From Planctomycetota bacterium (lineage in GTDB: Bacteria; Planctomycetota; UBA1135; GCA-002686595), in NCBI GenBank assembly GCA_029259675.1, contig JAJDES010000503.1, forward strand, positions 1 through 34,496: a stretch of 34,496 nt of DNA. The letters run 5' to 3'. How positions within the stretch are numbered: position 1 is the stretch's first letter; each line of letters starts with the position of its first letter. The position numbers and the translations under genes are program-made. Under the pieces are notes generated by a model. It was not told the DNA's origin, did not search any database, and saw nothing but the letters and a program-made list of their open reading frames with translations. This document shows, in pieces, positions 1-8,770 of this stretch.

Positions 1-2785
1 GGTCGAGCACAGTGCGCCCGGCCTCCGTGAATGTCCAGCCTTCACGTCGGATCTCGGTCTCTTGGGCACTGCTTGGGAGAATGTTTCCATTACTGCCCTG
101 TACGAAGGGCAGTTTCTCAATCGTCCACGTTTTCGCTCCGCTTGACTCCACGGGGGGTTGGGCGGTTTCGACGAACCAGGTCACCTTGTCGTTCCTATTG
201 CTGAGCAGGCGATAAACCGCGACCGTGCCGCTGCGCTGCGGATAGCCGCCCCCTTTGTGTATGGCCACCTGGAGCGATAGCTCCGCGCGCCAATCATCAA
301 ATGCGTCGCCGGACGCCACAGAGGGAATATTGAAATCGAGTTGGTTGCGGGCGTCATCATCACCGGTGTACCAGCGCTGGGCGTCCCAAAATTCATAGAG
401 CGAAGATTGCTCGCTGCTCGAAAACTCGATCGTTGATCCATCGCCCTCAAGAAAGCTTGTCCATGACGCCAGGGCATCGACACCCTTTAGGTCCTTGACC
501 TTCAACACGCCGCCCGATTCGTATTGGGTCTTCAACTCAGAAGTCAGGCGACCCAACAAAGTCATCAACACTTCGGGTCCGGCCAACTTCGCCAGTTCAA
601 TGGCGTTGCTCGGATCCTGTAAGGCAGAGCCCTGCGTGACCAAGGCCATACCCTCTTTGTTGGCATCCGCTAAGGCGCTTTCGCGAGACGCAATTTCTAA
701 CTCCAGTTGCGCAATTAGCTCCGTCAAGCGCTCGGCACGCTTGGGGTCTTCTTTGCCGGGCCCAACAACGGTCAACCACTCTTGAGATTCCACTTTGAAA
801 TCGGGTACGCCGGTAGCCGCTTTCGTCAACCGCGCACGAGCTTCAATCAACTTGCCGGAATCCATCTGACCCGACTTCTTTGCCAAATCGTAGGATTCGA
901 TATTTTCAGCAACGACAATTAAGTGCTCGAGCATGGCTCGCCCATCTCCAGCGCCCACGCTGAAATTGCCGGACTCCGCTGTGACATTGAGGGTCGATCG
1001 CGCCGAAACTCCCCGAAGCTTTTCGACCCAAGTCAGGATCTTATCAAAGCCGGCAGCCGCTACTGCTTGGGGTGTATCCTTGAAACGCAACTGAGCGTTG
1101 ATGTCTTCCAAATCCTGGTTGCGGAGCTCGAGCTTTCTGAGCTTTTCCTTCAAATCATCAAGTTGTGACTGAATCAGCATGTCACTGGCTTCGCCGACAG
1201 CTGTGTCTAGGGTCACAACGTCGCTCTGCTCACTAAGAGTTTGTTGCAGTGCAACAATATCGCCGTTGAGCTTTTCGATCGTGTCCTGCTTTGTTCCAAG
1301 CTGAGTATTCAACCCGGCAATCACCTTGTCCTTCTGGGTCAGCTCTTTTGATTTTTGATCTGCAAAGGTAGAGCGTTCGTTACCGATGTCCGTATTCAGG
1401 CGAGTAACAGAATCTTGCAAGTCCGTGATGCGCTGATCCTTTTGCTCAAGTTTCTCCTGCGTGTTGTTACCCGAGACAAAGATGTATGCGCCCTGGCCCA
1501 ATGTAGCCAACCCCAAGACACCCAACAGGAAACCCGTCCCCGCCGGCAATTCCGAGGGCATGCGGAAGGCTTTGGACTTCTCGATGGCATCGATGAACTC
1601 CTGTGCATTTTGGAAACGCTTCTCGCGATCCTTTTGCAGTGCCTTCTGCAGAATCTTTTGAATCGGCTTACTGAGGTGCCGCAACTCCGCGATCATCGGC
1701 GAGACCTTGGTCTCCAATAGCGATGTCACAACTTCCTTAACCGTCGTGCCTTGGAACGGGCGCGAACCGGTCAAGCATTCGTACATCATCACGCCGACCG
1801 AGAAGAGGTCCGAGCGCGGATCCAACCTTTGCCCCTGGGCCTGCTCCGGCGACATGTACATCGGCGTACCCGCAATTTGCCCGCCGACTTCCGCGGCCAA
1901 TCCCGCAATGCCGAAGTCGAGCAAGTGCACGCCCACGCCAAAGGGATTCTCATCCGTTTTGGAAACACGCGCCGCAAGCATGATGTTCGACGGCTTGATA
2001 TCGCGGTGAATGAAGCCCTGCTCTTGACCGCTTTGCAGCCCCATCAAAGTTTGACGCGCAATCTCCAGCGTGTGGCGCTCGTTTAGCGAGCCTTCACGCT
2101 TGAGCAATTGGTGCAAGTCTTCGCCCTCGACCAAGTCCATGGTCAGGTAGAGCTTGCCATCCTCCATCTGCCCGGTGTCGCGCACCTGCACAACGTTTTC
2201 CGAAACGAAGTTTTGCGCTGCGTGAATCTCCTGGAAGAAAAGCTGCCGGAAGCGCGGGTTGCGCGAAAAGCGCGGACGCAAAATTTTGAGCGCCAACTCG
2301 CGCCCTTCGATTTGGCGATCGCGCACATGGAAGACCTTGCCCATGCCGCCTTCGCCCAAAACCGAAATGACCTCGAAGCGCCCGGCAAAGACCTTCCCGG
2401 CCGACTTCGACTGCGGCTTGGAACGGACTCCACCAGTCGGCGGGCCAGCCGTCTCATCCGCGGATCGGGCGCCCCCGGAACTTGCGTGGGAGATGGTGCG
2501 GTCCTCGTTCATTCCAGCCGCGCCTGCGGTCGGCATAGTCGCATCGCCCGCGTCCCCATCGACACCTGAAGGCAAGGTCTGATCGCCCCCAAATTCGTCA
2601 CCTACTTCATCGTCCTCTACATCACTGTCCCCCATGATCGTGGCGGGCATGTCCTCAAAATCCTCATCGAAGTCGCCCGAACCCTCTCCGTCCGCCGAAT
2701 CTCCGGCGGTGATCGTCGCATCGAGCTCTTCGGATTCAGCAGTAAGTGTCTCGTCGATTTCCGGTTCTTCGCGCTCGGGACACAT
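1..2785 (-). CDS. Membrane Ser/Thr protein kinase with acidic disordered N-terminus, TM helix and coiled-coil/extracytoplasmic C-terminus (partial at window start)
   Basis: Manual translation of the complement: MCPEREEPEIDETLTAESEELDAT...FAGRFEVISVLGEGGMGKVFHVRDRQIEGRELALKILRP...GFIHRDIKPSNIML...LLDFGIAG...GTPMYMSPEQ; then TM-like GTGFLLGVLGLATLGQGAYIFVSG and long coiled coil. Reading frame stays open to base 1, so it is missing from the ORF track. Confidence 0.95.
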   Translation of the reverse strand, partial: MCPEREEPEIDETLTAESEELDATITAGDSADGEGSGDFDEDFEDMPATIMGDSDVEDDEVGDEFGGDQTLPSGVDGDAGDATMPTAGAAGMNEDRTISHASSGGARSADETAGPPTGGVRSKPQSKSAGKVFAGRFEVISVLGEGGMGKVFHVRDRQIEGRELALKILRPRFSRNPRFRQLFFQEIHAAQNFVSENVVQVRDTGQMEDGKLYLTMDLVEGEDLHQLLKREGSLNERHTLEIARQTLMGLQSGQEQGFIHRDIKPSNIMLAARVSKTDENPFGVGVHLLDFGIAGLAAEVGGQIAGTPMYMSPEQAQGQRLDPRSDLFSVGVMMYECLTGSRPFQGTTVKEVVTSLLETKVSPMIAELRHLSKPIQKILQKALQKDREKRFQNAQEFIDAIEKSKAFRMPSELPAGTGFLLGVLGLATLGQGAYIFVSGNNTQEKLEQKDQRITDLQDSVTRLNTDIGNERSTFADQKSKELTQKDKVIAGLNTQLGTKQDTIEKLNGDIVALQQTLSEQSDVVTLDTAVGEASDMLIQSQLDDLKEKLRKLELRNQDLEDINAQLRFKDTPQAVAAAGFDKILTWVEKLRGVSARSTLNVTAESGNFSVGAGDGRAMLEHLIVVAENIESYDLAKKSGQMDSGKLIEARARLTKAATGVPDFKVESQEWLTVVGPGKEDPKRAERLTELIAQLELEIASRESALADANKEGMALVTQGSALQDPSNAIELAKLAGPEVLMTLLGRLTSELKTQYESGGVLKVKDLKGVDALASWTSFLEGDGSTIEFSSSEQSSLYEFWDAQRWYTGDDDARNQLDFNIPSVASGDAFDDWRAELSLQVAIHKGGGYPQRSGTVAVYRLLSNRNDKVTWFVETAQPPVESSGAKTWTIEKLPFVQGSNGNILPSSAQETEIRREGWTFTEAGRTVLD

Positions 2786-3227
2786 GTCGGGGACTCCAGC
2801 GAATGATGACTAATTAAATGGGAAAACAGGCTGATTGGATTGTAGGGCCTGACAACCCCAAGAAAAGGATCGGTCAGCGCCCGCAACCACGCCGTTCCTT
2901 ATCGGGCCAGTCTTCACAATCGCCTTAGTAGGATCGAGTGCAGCGGGGGCGCTACGCCCTTGTCGCGGCACCGAATTTTTTTCCGATACTCGAGCGCCGG
3001 CCCAAGCTCAGATGGCCGTCGCCAAGCCGCGGCAGGAAATTTCCGGCCTCCAGCGGACCGAAAGCGAGAATCCAAGCCCAAGATCGCCATCCACGCTTAG
3101 GAATCCCCCATTCGAGCCCCGAGGGATGGTTCTCCGCTCCCTTCCGGTGTTGGCTCAAAATGGCCTCCATGGCCTTCCCACCCATGTCGGCTACCATGTT
3201 AGGACCCCCCTCCCGAGGACCCATCCC

Positions 3228-3860
3228 TTGTATCGCCTTCACATCAGCCAACCGGGCCAGCCCGACATCGAGCTAACCATCGACGAGCCCTGCATCACCT
3301 TTGGGCGCTCGGCCGATTGCGATGTCGTCATCAACCAGCCCTACGTAAGTAAGCGGCACGCAAAGTTATTCAACGGTGCCGTGATCGTCGACTTGGGTTC
3401 CAGCAACGGAACCTTCCTCGACGGAGAGCGCGTCGATTCCGACTTCATCTACGATCGAGAACTGACCTTGGGCCACGAGGATGTGGTTGTGGAAGTCGTT
3501 CCGCTGACCACAAGCGATGACAGTGAAGCGGCCACTCAAGTCGGCTTTGATAAATCGGCGGAGTTGAAGAAACGCGTGCGGCAATTGGAGAAAGAGCTGC
3601 GTACGTCCAAGGAAAAGATCGCGCTACGTGAAAAGGAACTGGTGGAGTTGCGCGAGAAAGCCGCCACCGACAGCTCTGCAACAGTGGCTTTGCCCAGTCA
3701 ACTGCTGGAGCTCACGCGAGAGGTTCTCGACCTCAAGAGCGAAAATCTCGACATGAAGCGCCAACTCCTGGATCAAGCCTCCGGCCTTAGCGGCGAATCC
3801 ACCCTGCGCCCCCCCGTCCCCGGCGAAACCAACGACACCCTCCGCCGCGAGCAATCCTGA
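3228..3860 (+). CDS. FHA-domain protein with C-terminal coiled coil
   Basis: ORF 3012..3860; FHA signature ITFGRSADCDVVINQPYVSKRHAKLF...VDLGSSNGTFLDGERV, then heptad-like ELKKRVRQLEKELRTSKEKIALREKELVELREK. Start is uncertain; in-frame TTG at 3228 lies just before the FHA domain. Confidence 0.88.
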   Translation: MYRLHISQPGQPDIELTIDEPCITFGRSADCDVVINQPYVSKRHAKLFNGAVIVDLGSSNGTFLDGERVDSDFIYDRELTLGHEDVVVEVVPLTTSDDSEAATQVGFDKSAELKKRVRQLEKELRTSKEKIALREKELVELREKAATDSSATVALPSQLLELTREVLDLKSENLDMKRQLLDQASGLSGESTLRPPVPGETNDTLRREQS

Positions 3861-4218
3861 ACGCGCCACGGCAGCGCACGCCCCCCTCAAAAAAAGGCAT
3901 CGAATCGCTATTGGGCGAAGAGGTTGGCTTCCGCGCTTGAAGGAGGGAGTTCCTGAAAAAACTCAAGCCGTTGGTGCCCAAAGCAGCCCAAGGCCGTTCG
4001 GATCCGCGACCGCCCGCTTGGTTTGGAGTCATGAGAGGAGCTACATTGAGTAGCAGCGGAATATCGCGGACCGGCCCTGGAACCAGGCTTCCCCTGCGCC
4101 TTTCAGCGGTACAGCACATGCGCCCCGACCTCAGGCCAAATCGCAAGCATTCGTCCCGGCGTGGTGAGGAGCAACGACGTTGTCTCGCGACCATCGCCTG
4201 CGCAGGGGATTGCCAGCA

Positions 4219-5838
4219 TTGAATAACTCCGAATCAGAAACACTGAGCCGGAACACGGAGCGGCTGTTGCTGCTCCTGGCTTGCGTCGCCACGGGGTTGG
4301 CTAAGTACTGGGTTAGTGCTGAACGGACTGTGGTCGGTTATGGGGATTTGGCGCACTACACAACTCTCGCGCGCAACTTGGCGCAGGGTGAGGGCATGTG
4401 GGTCAACTACATTGCCACCTGGCTTTCGGAACCGGATGGGTTGCCGGTGCAAGGAGCCAGTTACTGGATGCCCATGCCGGCACTGATCGCATCCTTGGGC
4501 ATGCTCGTGGCGGGCAGCACGAGTTTTGTTGCCGGCAAGCTCGCGATCATTGTGTTGACGAGCGTTGCTCCCCTGATCACCTACGGGCTCGCGCGCGAAC
4601 TTTGGAATGACCGGCGCTTGGGGCTTTTGGGAGCTTGGCTGACCGCGTTTCTGCACGCCTTCCTTTACACGGGCGCCGTTCCCGTCACCCATGGGCCCGC
4701 CTTGGTTTTTGGTGCGGGCAGCCTTTGGGCCATTGCCGCCAGTTTGCGCGACAGGCGCTATTTGCCCGTGGCCGGAATCCTGATCGCCATGGCCCAACTC
4801 AATCGCGCAGATGGCGTTTTTTGGTGGTTGGCCCTGATCGTTTGTTTTCGCTTCGCTGCAAACGCGCGCAAGTCCTGGCTTGCACTTTGGCCCGCTGCGC
4901 TCGGCTACAGCTTAGCCATGGCGCCCTTCTGGATTTACAACAGCCTGACCCTGGGCAGCCCCATGCCCGGTTCGCTGATGAACGCGGCTCTGCTAACCAA
5001 TTACAGTGAGCTGTACTTTTTGCCGGAGCAACTGTCACTTGAACGCTACTTGGATCAGGGACCGCTTGAAATCCTCCAACAAAAACTCGGCACCGCGGGC
5101 AAGAACAGCTGGGCCTTCCTTACCGGTCTAGCGACCGGCGGTGAGCGAACCGGCGGAAAGCACCTGCACACCTATGGTCCGCACATTTTGGTGACTCTCT
5201 TCCTATTGGGCTCCAAGCGGCTTTTGCGTCGGGAATTGCTGGGGTTTTGGGTCTACGCTCTGGCGACCTTCGCGCTCTACACCGTGGTCTTCACCCACTC
5301 GGGGCGCACCTCATTCCGTGCGGTCATGTTTGCGCTCTACCCGATCCAAATACTCTGCGCTGCGGGCAGTTTGCTTTGGATTCTCGATAGGATTTTTGTC
5401 CACAAGCCCAAAATCAAACTCGCCGCGGGAATAGCGAGTGTCTTGCTTTTCGCTGCAATCGGATTGCTGGAAGCGAAGCCTGCCGCCAACCGCAAGGCCG
5501 CAGCGGCGAAGCAAATGCAAGTGGCCAACACGCTCTTTCTGGAAGAGGTCATTCGCCCGGCCGGGCTCGAAGACTCGCTCCTGCTCGTCTCCCACGACTC
5601 CGTTCATGCTCTGCACGCGCACACGGGCTTGCGCGTGGCGTCCATCCCCCTATCAAGCGAAAGCGAGCTGCGTGCAGCCGCTAGTCGGATTGGGGCCACG
5701 CACTTGGTTATCGACGATCAAGCGCCGAAGAGTCCCGACTGGAACACGTTAGAAGAAATTCGCGCGAACCCCGCCTATACGCGCGTGGTCAGCAAGAGAA
5801 TGGGCAAACGCAAAGTCGAGATCTACCGCTTGCCGTAG
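4219..5838 (+). CDS. Multi-TM GT-C/GT39-like membrane glycosyltransferase or related integral membrane protein
   Basis: ORF 4180..5838; many hydrophobic helices, luminal-loop style GDLAHYTTLARNLAQGEG near the N-terminus. TTG at 4219 is preceded by AGGGG at 4204..4208. Confidence 0.75.
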   Translation: MNNSESETLSRNTERLLLLLACVATGLAKYWVSAERTVVGYGDLAHYTTLARNLAQGEGMWVNYIATWLSEPDGLPVQGASYWMPMPALIASLGMLVAGSTSFVAGKLAIIVLTSVAPLITYGLARELWNDRRLGLLGAWLTAFLHAFLYTGAVPVTHGPALVFGAGSLWAIAASLRDRRYLPVAGILIAMAQLNRADGVFWWLALIVCFRFAANARKSWLALWPAALGYSLAMAPFWIYNSLTLGSPMPGSLMNAALLTNYSELYFLPEQLSLERYLDQGPLEILQQKLGTAGKNSWAFLTGLATGGERTGGKHLHTYGPHILVTLFLLGSKRLLRRELLGFWVYALATFALYTVVFTHSGRTSFRAVMFALYPIQILCAAGSLLWILDRIFVHKPKIKLAAGIASVLLFAAIGLLEAKPAANRKAAAAKQMQVANTLFLEEVIRPAGLEDSLLLVSHDSVHALHAHTGLRVASIPLSSESELRAAASRIGATHLVIDDQAPKSPDWNTLEEIRANPAYTRVVSKRMGKRKVEIYRLP

Positions 5839-5853
5839 GCACCTGGCAGTAAA

Positions 5854-6630
5854 TCAATGGCTTTGGCTCTGCAGCTCATTGCGCAAGCCCTGCAAACGCT
5901 CCAATCGCTCCTTGGCCAAGGGATGCGTGGACAAGAAGTCCATTCCTTCGGCACCTGACCCATCGGCGTGCCGCAACATGTACTCAAAGAACTCGAGTAC
6001 ATCGTCCGTGTCTTCAAAGATTCGAGCGACGAGTTCGAACGCGAATTGATCGGCCTCGAACTCTTGATTGCGCGACCAGCTCAAGCTTTCGAGTTCCGAG
6101 GCTTGATCAACAATCGAACTCGCCTCCGAACCGAACAACAAGTACATGCAAGTGTCCAAAATCAAAGTGCGCCCCATTTGCTTGAGCACATGCCGGTTTT
6201 GGATATGCCCCAGCTCGTGGGCAAGAACCATAGCGAGACCGGCTTCGCTCGTCACTTCGCGCAGCATCCCGTTCGTAACGCCAACCACACCGCCCAAGAG
6301 AGCAACGGCGTTCGGATCGTCATCCGGTAAACGCACCAGCCGGTAGTCGAGCGGTCGCAATTCAGACTCGTTCACCAATCGCTTGAAAAGAGCTTTGGTC
6401 TCCTCGGGAGGATCGAGAGCATCGGGTATATCGAAAGCGACCATTCTGGCCTCCCATCGATCGGGTACGAAGCCCGCCATTGCTTGCCCTAACCAACCGA
6501 GAAAAAGGTAGGCAATGGCGATCGTCACTACGACGATTGCGAAGTAGCGCAGTTTTTCTCCCCACGCGCCGATCCCGCGCGAGACATCTGCAGTTTCGCA
6601 AAGCTCTTTTGCAACGAACTTAGGCTGCAT
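5854..6630 (-). CDS. M48-family zinc metalloprotease, membrane anchored
   Basis: VLAHELGHIQNRH (HExxH) plus downstream NQEFEADQFAFEL (third ligand Glu) and an N-terminal TM segment. Confidence 0.93.
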   Translation of the reverse strand: MQPKFVAKELCETADVSRGIGAWGEKLRYFAIVVVTIAIAYLFLGWLGQAMAGFVPDRWEARMVAFDIPDALDPPEETKALFKRLVNESELRPLDYRLVRLPDDDPNAVALLGGVVGVTNGMLREVTSEAGLAMVLAHELGHIQNRHVLKQMGRTLILDTCMYLLFGSEASSIVDQASELESLSWSRNQEFEADQFAFELVARIFEDTDDVLEFFEYMLRHADGSGAEGMDFLSTHPLAKERLERLQGLRNELQSQSH

Positions 6631-6683
6631 GGATCAAGGATCGCAAGGAGTCCCGGCTGCAGCGAATCGTCAGCACTCTGCGT

Positions 6684-7157
6684 TTACGGTTTCGCGTAGG
6701 TAATCGCAGTACCGAAGGCCACGACCTCCATACAGCCGATGGACTTGTTTTGGCCGTTGGAAAGGGTCGAAGTCATCAAGCGACAATTAACAAAGGCATC
6801 CGCATCGGGATGCGATTCCTTCATGCGCAACCACGCTTCGCGCCGTCCGCGATCGATCACCGATGAGTACGAGCGTATCTCCCCGCCGAAAATTCGGCGA
6901 AAAGCCATCATCAGCCTTTTGAAGTGATCCACTGAAACAACAACGGCACCGATGCAAAGCTCTGCGTTATCGATTGAATTGGGGTCACCCATGCTCTTGC
7001 CGGAAATGGCCGGTATGGAAACCCAGCGCTTCTCTCGCCGGCGAATCGATTTGTAGTGTCGCAACTCTGCAATGCGCCCGGCCACCAATCCGACCAAAAG
7101 GGCCAGCAGGGGTAGGACGAAGATCAGGAGTTCGAAATTACTATTTCCGTTTCCCAT
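6684..7157 (-). CDS. YbjQ/UPF0145-like protein with N-terminal TM anchor
   Basis: 157 aa; TM ELLIFVLPLLALLVGLVAGRI, then GGEIRSYSSVIDRGRREAWLRMKE...MEVVAFGTAITY, which matches the YbjQ pattern and the neighbouring gene. Confidence 0.75.
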   Translation of the reverse strand: MGNGNSNFELLIFVLPLLALLVGLVAGRIAELRHYKSIRRREKRWVSIPAISGKSMGDPNSIDNAELCIGAVVVSVDHFKRLMMAFRRIFGGEIRSYSSVIDRGRREAWLRMKESHPDADAFVNCRLMTSTLSNGQNKSIGCMEVVAFGTAITYAKP

Positions 7158-7160
7158 GAC

Positions 7161-7475
7161 CTACTCCACTCGAACGGCTGTCCCGTAGGCCAAAATTTCC
7201 GCCGCCCCCTGGGCCACGGAAGATGTAGAGAAACGCACATTGGTCACCGCGTTGGCTCCGAGCTCTTTCGCTTGGGCCATCATGCGACGGGTCGCCTCCG
7301 AGCGCGCTTCCACCAACAACTCGGTCTAGCCCTTGAGCTCGCCACCGACGATGTTCTTCAATCCCGCCATAAAGTCGCGACCAATGTGCTTGGCCCGGAT
7401 GGTGCTGCCCTGCACCAATCCGTAATGCTCCAATATCTGGCGACCGGGAACATTTTCCACGTTTGTCAAGATCAC
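7161..7475 (-). pseudogene. YbjQ/UPF0145-family protein interrupted by an in-frame TAG at codon 50
   Basis: Complement translation from GTG at 7475: VILTNVENVPGRQILEHYGLVQGSTIRAKHIGRDFMAGLKNIVGGELKG*TELLVEARSEATRRMMAQAKELGANAVTNVRFSTSSVAQGAAEILAYGTAVRVE*. The TAG is at 7326..7328 and family sequence continues in the same frame. Confidence 0.82.
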
Positions 7476-7627
7476 TGCTTTGCCTCTACTTTGTTTGCGA
7501 GTCCATTTAAAACGGGATGCTTATTGCCCCAGTTCTGATCACTCAATCGATTTGTGTGACGCCACCTCTGTCTTCTTTACTCAAGATGCGGGCTTGCTCC
7601 CTGAATGTTGCTGCGCATTTAGCCTCT

Positions 7628-8242
7628 TCACTGCATGCCAATGAAGAGCACTTGCAAGAAGCCGATCAGGACTCCCAACACAGCGCCCCAAATCTCGATC
7701 GCACGCAGTTCGCGCGAAGCGACCTCCAAAACCAATTCCTCAAGCCGTTCGACGGGAAACGCCTCTACCTTTTCGGTAACGATTTTCTTGATGTCGAGGC
7801 CGTCTTCCACAGCTCCTTCGATCTCTTTGAAAATCATCTCCTTCTTGGCCAAGATCCCGCGCACGACCGAAGCCTGCAAGTCTTCAATGCGGTCGTCGGT
7901 CAAGAAGCTGCCTACCAGGGGCATATTCTTGAGCTGTTCCACCTTTTTGCTCAGCCCCTGCTTGACCGCGCCGCCGATCACGCGTTCGAGATCGATGCCG
8001 TCAAGTGCGGCCATGATGTCATCGTGACCGACCAAGTGCTTGCCGACGACATTCCCGATGCTGCGCGAAAGGTCTTTTTGGCGCCGACCAATCAAGCCCT
8101 GAAGCTTGAACCCCATCACATTCACAGGAGCGATGGGTCGAAAGATCATCTTCACCGCAATGCGGTTGGTGATGTACCCGATCAATCCCCCGGTCAGGGG
8201 AACGACAATCCAAGTGCTGGGGCTGAGTTCCATGGAGAGCAC
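7628..8242 (-). CDS. DUF445-family membrane protein
   Basis: 204 aa; N-terminal PLTGGLIGYITNRIAVKMIFRPI, which is characteristic of DUF445/YheB-like proteins, and a C-terminal TM helix IWGAVLGVLIGFLQVLFIG. Confidence 0.85.
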   Translation of the reverse strand: MLSMELSPSTWIVVPLTGGLIGYITNRIAVKMIFRPIAPVNVMGFKLQGLIGRRQKDLSRSIGNVVGKHLVGHDDIMAALDGIDLERVIGGAVKQGLSKKVEQLKNMPLVGSFLTDDRIEDLQASVVRGILAKKEMIFKEIEGAVEDGLDIKKIVTEKVEAFPVERLEELVLEVASRELRAIEIWGAVLGVLIGFLQVLFIGMQ

Positions 8243-8421
8243 AAGATAGCGGCCAGCTCCCTCCGCCCCAACGGCATCCCTGGGCTAACTGGCCGTGGAT
8301 GCACCCTGGCCGTCGAATCCCCGAGGGATCGTCGACAGGCGATGGCTGAACGCGGCATGGGCATCGGTCCCAACTACCACACGCTGCGGCCCAATACGGC
8401 TGCCCTACCTCGGAAGGATTG

Positions 8422-8638
8422 TGAACTGACTTGCTTTAGTGGGTTTCATTGCGTTGCAAGTGGGCACAACCACTTCTGTGCAATCAACTTGCATCTTCGC
8501 CCAGGTGGAGCAGGCCCTCCTGAATAGGCTCTTGTGCTGGGGCCTCCACAAATCGCCATTCTCTGACGCTGGGCTGGGCTTTGGATGCCGCCGCCGCCGA
8601 GGTCTGAACGAAGAAACCCACTAAAGGTAGTCAGTTCA
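8422..8638. mobile_element. MITE-like non-autonomous element with 26-bp TIRs
   Basis: Left TIR 8422..8447 TGAACTGACTTGCTTTAGTGGGTTTC; the complement of the right TIR (8613..8638) is TGAACTGACTACCTTTAGTGGGTTTC (24/26). Flanks GAAGGATTG (8413..8421) and GAAGGGTTG (8639..8647) match at 8/9. No transposase inside. Confidence 0.65.
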
Positions 8639-8733
8639 GAAGGGTTGCCCGAGTCGGCGCCCTCAGCCATGGCCCCGCGGCCGCGGACCTCAGCCGAACC
8701 CACTCGCTCTGCGCTCCCTGGCTCCAGCTTTTA

Positions 8734-8743
8734 GTTGCGCAAC
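8734..8743. promoter_or_regulatory. Perfect palindrome GTTGCGCAAC upstream of the MarR-type gene; candidate operator
   Basis: 10-bp perfect dyad 28 bp before ATG 8771, with further GCAAC/TTGCAAC half-site-like repeats up to 8770. Confidence 0.4.
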
Positions 8744-8770
8744 GCAACCTTTAAGTTTCTGATTGCAACC

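Noticed and set aside
4234-4797. 187-aa minus-strand ORF
   Set aside because: Antisense to the membrane glycosyltransferase; low-complexity composition typical of a shadow frame.
7326-7328. Genome-wide TAG recoding as an explanation for the amber codon
   Set aside because: Other genes in the window end cleanly at TAG (e.g. at 5838 and at 7161..7163), so the standard code is the simplest reading.
7517-8527. 336-aa plus-strand ORF
   Set aside because: Mostly antisense to the DUF445 gene and runs into the MITE-like element; composition is not protein-family-like.
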